Of a stretch of DNA of 64,000 nt, positions 59,722 through 64,000 are shown in pieces. The notes beneath the pieces are model-generated. The model did no database searches and was not told where the DNA came from. It saw only the letters and a program-made list of their open reading frames with translations. The DNA lies in NCBI GenBank assembly GCA_963650385.1, contig CAVJLL010000008.1, positions 1-64,000 on the forward strand, in the 5' to 3' direction. The number at the start of each line of letters is the position of its first letter. Position 1 is the stretch's first letter. The DNA comes from CAG-791 sp963650385 (GTDB taxonomy: Bacteria; Bacillota; Clostridia; Lachnospirales; Lachnospiraceae). The translations under genes and the position numbers were made by a program.

Positions 59722-62700
59722 TTAGAAGTCATCCAGCCACTCGTCGTCATCGTACGCTGCATCACCATTTGCCCGCTTTCCTCCGGAAGCCTTTCGTCTG
59801 CTGCTGCGCAGGCGGTCCTTTTTGCTGCGGCGCTTTTTGCGGAGAACGTGATGCAGGAAGAGTCCGAATACGGCAGCCGCGCCCACCAGAATGGCTGCCA
59901 GCTTCATCAGCATGCTCTGAGACCTTCCTGCAGAAACTGCAAACGTCACATCCGTTCCTTCCGCCTCAAAGCTGATGTACTGTCCGAATTCCGACGTCTC
60001 GGCCTTTACCTTCTCACCGTTCTGAATCAGATAGATGGTCGGGGTTTTCCCCGTCTCGGAGGCAAGGAACCGAATCTCATGCGTATCCTGTCCGTCCTCC
60101 GGCATGGAAACCATCCACCGCTCCGCTTCGCCGGATTCTGCCGCCATATCCGTGAGGATCAGCGAATCCTCCTGCTGAAAGTTTCCCAGCACCTCAATGA
60201 CCGGCAGACCGCCGGCACGCTTCTGGTTCGAGGACAGCAGCGTATTCACTCTGGAATAATCCGCCTCAATCACCTCGTCCGAAGTAATCTTGGCATAATC
60301 CGTCCGGCTCCATACGCCGTGGAAGCCGTCCTTCAGCGGAACCTGCGGAATCAGGTCCTCCGAGATGCTCTCCCCGTACTGGCAGGTGATGGTTTTTACC
60401 ACTGCATCATCCGCCTTGAAGGTCAGAACCAGTTCCTGGAAGGTATTCGGAATATTCTCCTGGCTAAGGAGCGCTTCGTAGGTCACGCCCTCCGCAATAC
60501 CCTGGTAGCTGATGCCGTCAATGCCGTACAGTGCTTCCGCATAATAGTAGTTGTCCGACACCTCATCCGCATCAACGTTCTTGACACGTCCTGCAATGGC
60601 TCCGATGTACTGCTTGGCATCCTTAATGTTGACCATGGCAAGGTTGCTGCGGACGGTAACGCCGTAGCCGACGATACCGCCGACATACTTGCTGCCCTTT
60701 ACATCGCATTTGGCGGTATTGTTCCGGACAACACCGACGGAATAGCCGGTGATGCCGCCGGCATAGCTTCCGCTGCACTCGAGCGTTCCGTAGCTTGCAT
60801 TGGAGGCTGCCAGTCCCATTTCCATGTGCCCTGCAATGCCGCCGCCGTAATTGTTTTTGTTCTTCACCGTTCCGCGGTTGGTGCAGGAGTCCAGAATGCA
60901 CTTTGCGCGGAACACATAATCCAGCGAGGTATTGCCGGTCTGGTGAATATCGGTTTCCGGATCCAGATCGTATTCCACGCCGACCATGCCGGTGATGCCG
61001 CCGGTATTGGTATCTCCCTCTACCGTCCCGTAATTGGTGCAGGCCGTGACACGTCCCTGCCAGGTGTCCTCCACATCCTCATCCGATACGTCCTGCAGGG
61101 TATCCTCTTTGTCCGTATCCGTCAGATCATCCGCCGCATCCTCCAATGTCCGGAGAATGGAATCGAACTGAGAGGTGATGGCCCGCAGGTTATCAATTCC
61201 CTCATCCGACTCGGAGCTGATGGAATCACTCAGCGACTGCATCTCATTCGAGAGCTGACTCAGCGACTCATACAGGTTATTGCCGTTGTTGCGCATCGTG
61301 TCGCTGACGCCGTTGATCTTCAGATCCAGCGAAGCCAGTGAATTCATCGCATTGGTCAGATCACCGGAAATCTGCGGATAGTTTTTCAATGTATCTGCAG
61401 CGCTCTTGAGAGAATCTGCTACCCCGGAGGTATTCAGTGCATTTTTGCCGTACTTGTCGGCAATCTGCAGCATCCCGCTCAGGGACGACTCCTGATCACT
61501 GAGGCCCTTTGTGATATTGCTGATCAGCCCGGAAATATCATTTTTCTCCGCCCACTGCTCCAAAGCCTTCGAATCCGTCCAGATATCCGCAGACGATTTG
61601 TTCAGCTCTGTGATCTGCTTGTTGATATCCTCGTATGCACTCCGGCATGAAGTGTACTTTTCTCGATAGGCCTGGGCATCCTCATCGCTCAGCTCATACT
61701 TTTCCTTGAAATAGCTTTCCAGCTCTTCATCAGACTTGCCGCCAAGCTCTGCATTTTCCAGCTCCGGATAGCTCTCCAGGAGCTTCGCCTGCTGCTGTGT
61801 CAGGTCCTTGGTCAGATTCTCCAGATCGCCGGCCGAAAAGCTCCCGTCAGCGAATTTGTCCGCCGAGCTGTCACTTTCCAGAGAATTCAGGCTGTCCTCT
61901 GCCTTGCTGATTTCATTCTGGAAATCGTTCAGCGTATCCTTTGTCTTCTGCAGATCTTCTCTTGCGGACCGGGCAGCGTCGTTGTCGTATTTGGAAAGGA
62001 TTTCATCCATGCCCTGCACAGCCAAGAGCATTTCAGCGTAGCCTTCCCGAATCTGCTTCAGAGCGCTCCTGACATTTTCCCGCGTCTCCTTCTGCCTGGC
62101 GGTACTCATGTCGTCCACGCTCGGTCCCTTCTGCACGGCCTCGGAAAGGGCCTTTGTCCCGTCCTCCACCTTCTTGGCGCCATCCTTGAACTGCTGGACG
62201 TATTGCTCCATGGACTTCCGGTCCTCATCCGAGAGCTTCAGCTTGTCAAGATAAGCGCTGGTATTGCTCGTCAGAGAGGACATGGAGTTCTCCACCTGAT
62301 TCATATAATTCGAGACCCTTGATGTAACATCGGAGAATGTGCGCAGCGAGCTCTGGAGGGTCGAAACGGCATTATTTATCTTATCGGCAGCCCTGTCGTA
62401 TTCATCCGATCCCTCATCCGCAATTCCCTTGGCCGCATCCTGCGCGATCTTGGAAAGGCCGTTGATGTTGGTGAGGTGGTTGGTCGTATTGCTGGAATAG
62501 CTGTCCGCATTGTTAAGCCCGGCATTCACCAGAGAATTCAGCTCATCCAGCTGGGAATCGAGCTGATCCAGTGTGCTCTCCGAAAAGCTCACCGACAGGT
62601 ACGGCTGCATCTGTCCGACAATGCCGCCCACATCCTTGCGTCCGTAGACCTCTGCGTTGTTGGTATTGTCCTGCATATAGCCGGAGCTGCGGCCGGCGAT

Positions 62701-63669
62701 GCCGCCCACGTTGTAGCCGACATGCTCATATCCGATCTGCGCATTGTTCGTGCAGGAGGCAATCACACCGGAGGAAAATCCGGCGATGCCGCCCGTATCC
62801 GAATTGATCTCCAGATTCTCAAAATTGGTCAGGTCTCCGCTCGCCAGGATATTGTCGATGGTCTCCGTCAGCTGATCCAGCGTCATGCTGGTATCCTGGT
62901 AGGTGATATTGACATTGATGTCATTGGTGCAGCTCAGGACCGTTCCCTCGTTGTAGCCGACAATGCCGCCGCAGGCAGAGGTTCCTGTGATGGCACCGGT
63001 CCCGTGGCAGCCCGAAATCGTTCCGCTGCGGCCGTTGCGCCCGACAATGCCGCCGAGCTCGCTTTCTCCGTCGATGCGTCCCTCATAGGAACAGTGCAGC
63101 ACCTGGCCGTAATTCAGGCCGGCAATGCCGCCGAGCTTGCCCTGGGAACCATTGGGCGAGATCACGCCCTGCACCTTCAGATTGGAAACGGATCCGGTAT
63201 TCTGAATCGTTCCGAACACACCGGTCTCGGCAACATCGCCCGTTATGGAAATTCCGCTGATCGTATGTCCGTTTCCGTCAAAGATGCCGCCGAAGGTTCG
63301 AACCGGCTCAAAATCCTCCTTGGAGAAATCCAGATCTGCCTCGAGAACCACGCTTTTGTTCCGTGACCAGCTGTCGTACCGGCAGTTTCTGGCAAACTCC
63401 TGGAATTCCTTTACGTTCTTGATGGTGACGGTCTCATAGCTTTCCGCCGCCGTGCCGGAGATATCTGCCTTATTGGCATTGGTATCCTCTTCGTCTTCCT
63501 CCGTTTCCAGTGTATCGCCCGAAGCAGACTTGATAACGCTCTCGTTGACAAGGTCCTCCGCCTGCTGCTCCAGGTCTGTAACACTGGAGGCGCAGACCGG
63601 GAGCGCTCCGAATGAAGAGGCTGTCAGTGCTGCCGTCATGAGTACAACCGGTATTCTTGACTTATTCAT
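59722..63669 (-). CDS. Giant GLUG-repeat/coiled-coil surface protein
   Basis: A 1315-residue cell-surface protein. Signal peptide 1-27. GLUG-type repeats (GGIVGxNxGTVxxC) lie at about 150-360, for example GGIAGLNYGQVLHCS, GGIVGRNGRSGTISGC and GGIVGYNEGTVLSCT. They stop at a 560-residue predicted coiled coil (about 375-930, with heptads and DGAKKVEDGTKALSEAV), then GLUG repeats resume (about 940-1100: GGITGYSVGVVRNNT, GGIVGYGVTVRSNLA). One membrane segment (about 1254-1276) and a basic tail ending in DDDEWLDDF follow. There is no LPxTG motif. ATG 63669 has GGAAGGAGAGGACA upstream and overlaps the preceding gene by eight bases. Confidence 0.88.
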   Translation of the reverse strand: MNKSRIPVVLMTAALTASSFGALPVCASSVTDLEQQAEDLVNESVIKSASGDTLETEEDEEDTNANKADISGTAAESYETVTIKNVKEFQEFARNCRYDSWSRNKSVVLEADLDFSKEDFEPVRTFGGIFDGNGHTISGISITGDVAETGVFGTIQNTGSVSNLKVQGVISPNGSQGKLGGIAGLNYGQVLHCSYEGRIDGESELGGIVGRNGRSGTISGCHGTGAITGTSACGGIVGYNEGTVLSCTNDINVNITYQDTSMTLDQLTETIDNILASGDLTNFENLEINSDTGGIAGFSSGVIASCTNNAQIGYEHVGYNVGGIAGRSSGYMQDNTNNAEVYGRKDVGGIVGQMQPYLSVSFSESTLDQLDSQLDELNSLVNAGLNNADSYSSNTTNHLTNINGLSKIAQDAAKGIADEGSDEYDRAADKINNAVSTLQSSLRTFSDVTSRVSNYMNQVENSMSSLTSNTSAYLDKLKLSDEDRKSMEQYVQQFKDGAKKVEDGTKALSEAVQKGPSVDDMSTARQKETRENVRSALKQIREGYAEMLLAVQGMDEILSKYDNDAARSAREDLQKTKDTLNDFQNEISKAEDSLNSLESDSSADKFADGSFSAGDLENLTKDLTQQQAKLLESYPELENAELGGKSDEELESYFKEKYELSDEDAQAYREKYTSCRSAYEDINKQITELNKSSADIWTDSKALEQWAEKNDISGLISNITKGLSDQESSLSGMLQIADKYGKNALNTSGVADSLKSAADTLKNYPQISGDLTNAMNSLASLDLKINGVSDTMRNNGNNLYESLSQLSNEMQSLSDSISSESDEGIDNLRAITSQFDSILRTLEDAADDLTDTDKEDTLQDVSDEDVEDTWQGRVTACTNYGTVEGDTNTGGITGMVGVEYDLDPETDIHQTGNTSLDYVFRAKCILDSCTNRGTVKNKNNYGGGIAGHMEMGLAASNASYGTLECSGSYAGGITGYSVGVVRNNTAKCDVKGSKYVGGIVGYGVTVRSNLAMVNIKDAKQYIGAIAGRVKNVDADEVSDNYYYAEALYGIDGISYQGIAEGVTYEALLSQENIPNTFQELVLTFKADDAVVKTITCQYGESISEDLIPQVPLKDGFHGVWSRTDYAKITSDEVIEADYSRVNTLLSSNQKRAGGLPVIEVLGNFQQEDSLILTDMAAESGEAERWMVSMPEDGQDTHEIRFLASETGKTPTIYLIQNGEKVKAETSEFGQYISFEAEGTDVTFAVSAGRSQSMLMKLAAILVGAAAVFGLFLHHVLRKKRRSKKDRLRSSRRKASGGKRANGDAAYDDDEWLDDF

Positions 63670-64000
63670 TGTCCTCTCCTTCCTGCGCGTCATCCGCGTC
63701 GTCATCGTAAAACTCTTCCGCCCTCTGCGGATCTTCCTTTGCTTCGTCGTCCTTCGCGCCGCTCTTTTCCTCTGCGTCCGCATCCACAGGTCCGGGAAGC
63801 TTGCCCTGCTCATCGGTTCCGGCCTTCGGATCATTCACCTTGCCGATGCTGCCGGAGACCACCATGGCCTTTACGTCGCCGCGAACCACTGCGTTCATCG
63901 TGCCGATGACAGTTCCGTTGATGGTTCCGCGGATAGCACCGTTGATGACCACCGTGCCGCTTTCTTCCTTGGTCTTAATGGGCCGCTCAATCTCAAAGGT
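63662..64000 (-). CDS. Partial bactofilin-like beta-helix protein (5' end beyond window)
   Basis: The reading frame is open from the window edge to the stop at 63662 (112 codons shown). The visible part begins with TFEIERPIKTKEESGTVVIN and continues with short Gly-rich repeats (GAIRGTINGTVIGTMNAVV, RGDVKAMVVSGSIGK), as in the right-handed beta-helix of bactofilins. An acidic low-complexity tail (Asp/Glu, about 45 residues) ends it. It overlaps the GLUG gene by eight bases (ATGAATAA), so the two are coupled and may work together at the envelope. The true start is not in view; a GTG at 63952 is only an internal possibility. Confidence 0.65.
   Translation of the reverse strand, partial: TFEIERPIKTKEESGTVVINGAIRGTINGTVIGTMNAVVRGDVKAMVVSGSIGKVNDPKAGTDEQGKLPGPVDADAEEKSGAKDDEAKEDPQRAEEFYDDDADDAQEGEDNE

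Noticed and set aside
59848..61341. 497-codon plus-strand frame opposite the GLUG protein
   Set aside because: Its repeats simply mirror the GLUG repeats of the minus-strand gene, and there is no ribosome binding site.
1..64000. Prophage, plasmid or integrative element
   Set aside because: No integrase, transposase, phage structural, conjugation or replication gene is seen; gene content is ordinary chromosomal metabolism and envelope functions.

Overview
The window looks like chromosomal DNA of a Gram-positive anaerobe of the Clostridia, most likely Lachnospiraceae-like. This is inferred from strong AGGAGG-type ribosome binding sites, moderately high G+C, lipoprotein solute-binding proteins, a Na+-pump decarboxylase beta subunit, luxS, an lmrCD-type heterodimeric exporter and large coiled-coil surface proteins. 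There is no rRNA, tRNA, CRISPR array, insertion sequence or prophage in view. Almost every base is in or close to a recognisable gene, most of them on the minus strand.

Layout. 1-1.4 kb: long-form hibernation factor hpf and a cytidylate-kinase-like protein. 1.5-8.8 kb: one seven-gene minus-strand operon made of two cytosine-deaminase-type amidohydrolases followed by a complete UrtABCDE-type ABC transporter, with three hairpins in its leader. 9.2-10.9 kb: an SH3/NlpC-P60 wall hydrolase. 11.2-13.4 kb: a UMF1-type MFS transporter and a glycerophosphodiester phosphodiesterase behind a Pho-box-like promoter. 13.5-16.5 kb: a TrpXYZ-type ABC transporter. 16.8-24 kb: a beta-galactosidase plus AraC regulator converging on a sugar ABC transporter operon. 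24.2-26.4 kb: an L-fucose-isomerase-family enzyme and luxS. 26.5-35.4 kb: envelope genes, namely a DD-carboxypeptidase and an LTA-synthase-like transferase on the minus strand, divergent from a flippase-type ABC protein and three glycosyltransferases. 35.5-37.7 kb: a membrane-anchored papain-like protease. 38-39.7 kb: an OadB/OadG pair (OadG is only 44 residues) preceded by a promoter, a riboswitch-like leader and a terminator. 39.8-48.3 kb: a full phosphate regulon, pstSCAB-phoU-phoB-phoR plus a Na+/phosphate cotransporter. 48.5-53 kb: a second sugar ABC operon divergent from an AraC regulator. 53-59.6 kb: a small membrane protein, a DUF3048 lipid-face/exported protein, a heterodimeric ABC exporter and a CLC-type antiporter. 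59.7-64 kb: a 1315-residue GLUG/coiled-coil surface protein and the 3' part of a bactofilin-like gene that runs off the window.

How the genes work together. Three phosphate functions (high-affinity Pst uptake, low-affinity Na+/Pi uptake, and phosphodiester scavenging by MFS plus GDPD) each carry TTWACA repeats with 11-bp spacing, so they probably form one PhoB regulon. Two carbohydrate loci follow the usual AraC plus lipoprotein/permease/permease design and lack their own ATPase, which is normally supplied in trans. The amidohydrolase/Urt operon has no urease, and both amidohydrolases carry Ser where E. coli CodA has the discriminating Asp314, so a modified pyrimidine is a better guess for the substrate than urea. 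Small palindromic and AT-rich repeats recur in many intergenic gaps and in both orientations.

The most interesting non-coding signal is the oadB leader at about 39461-39723; the most interesting metabolic unit is the amidohydrolase/Urt operon.
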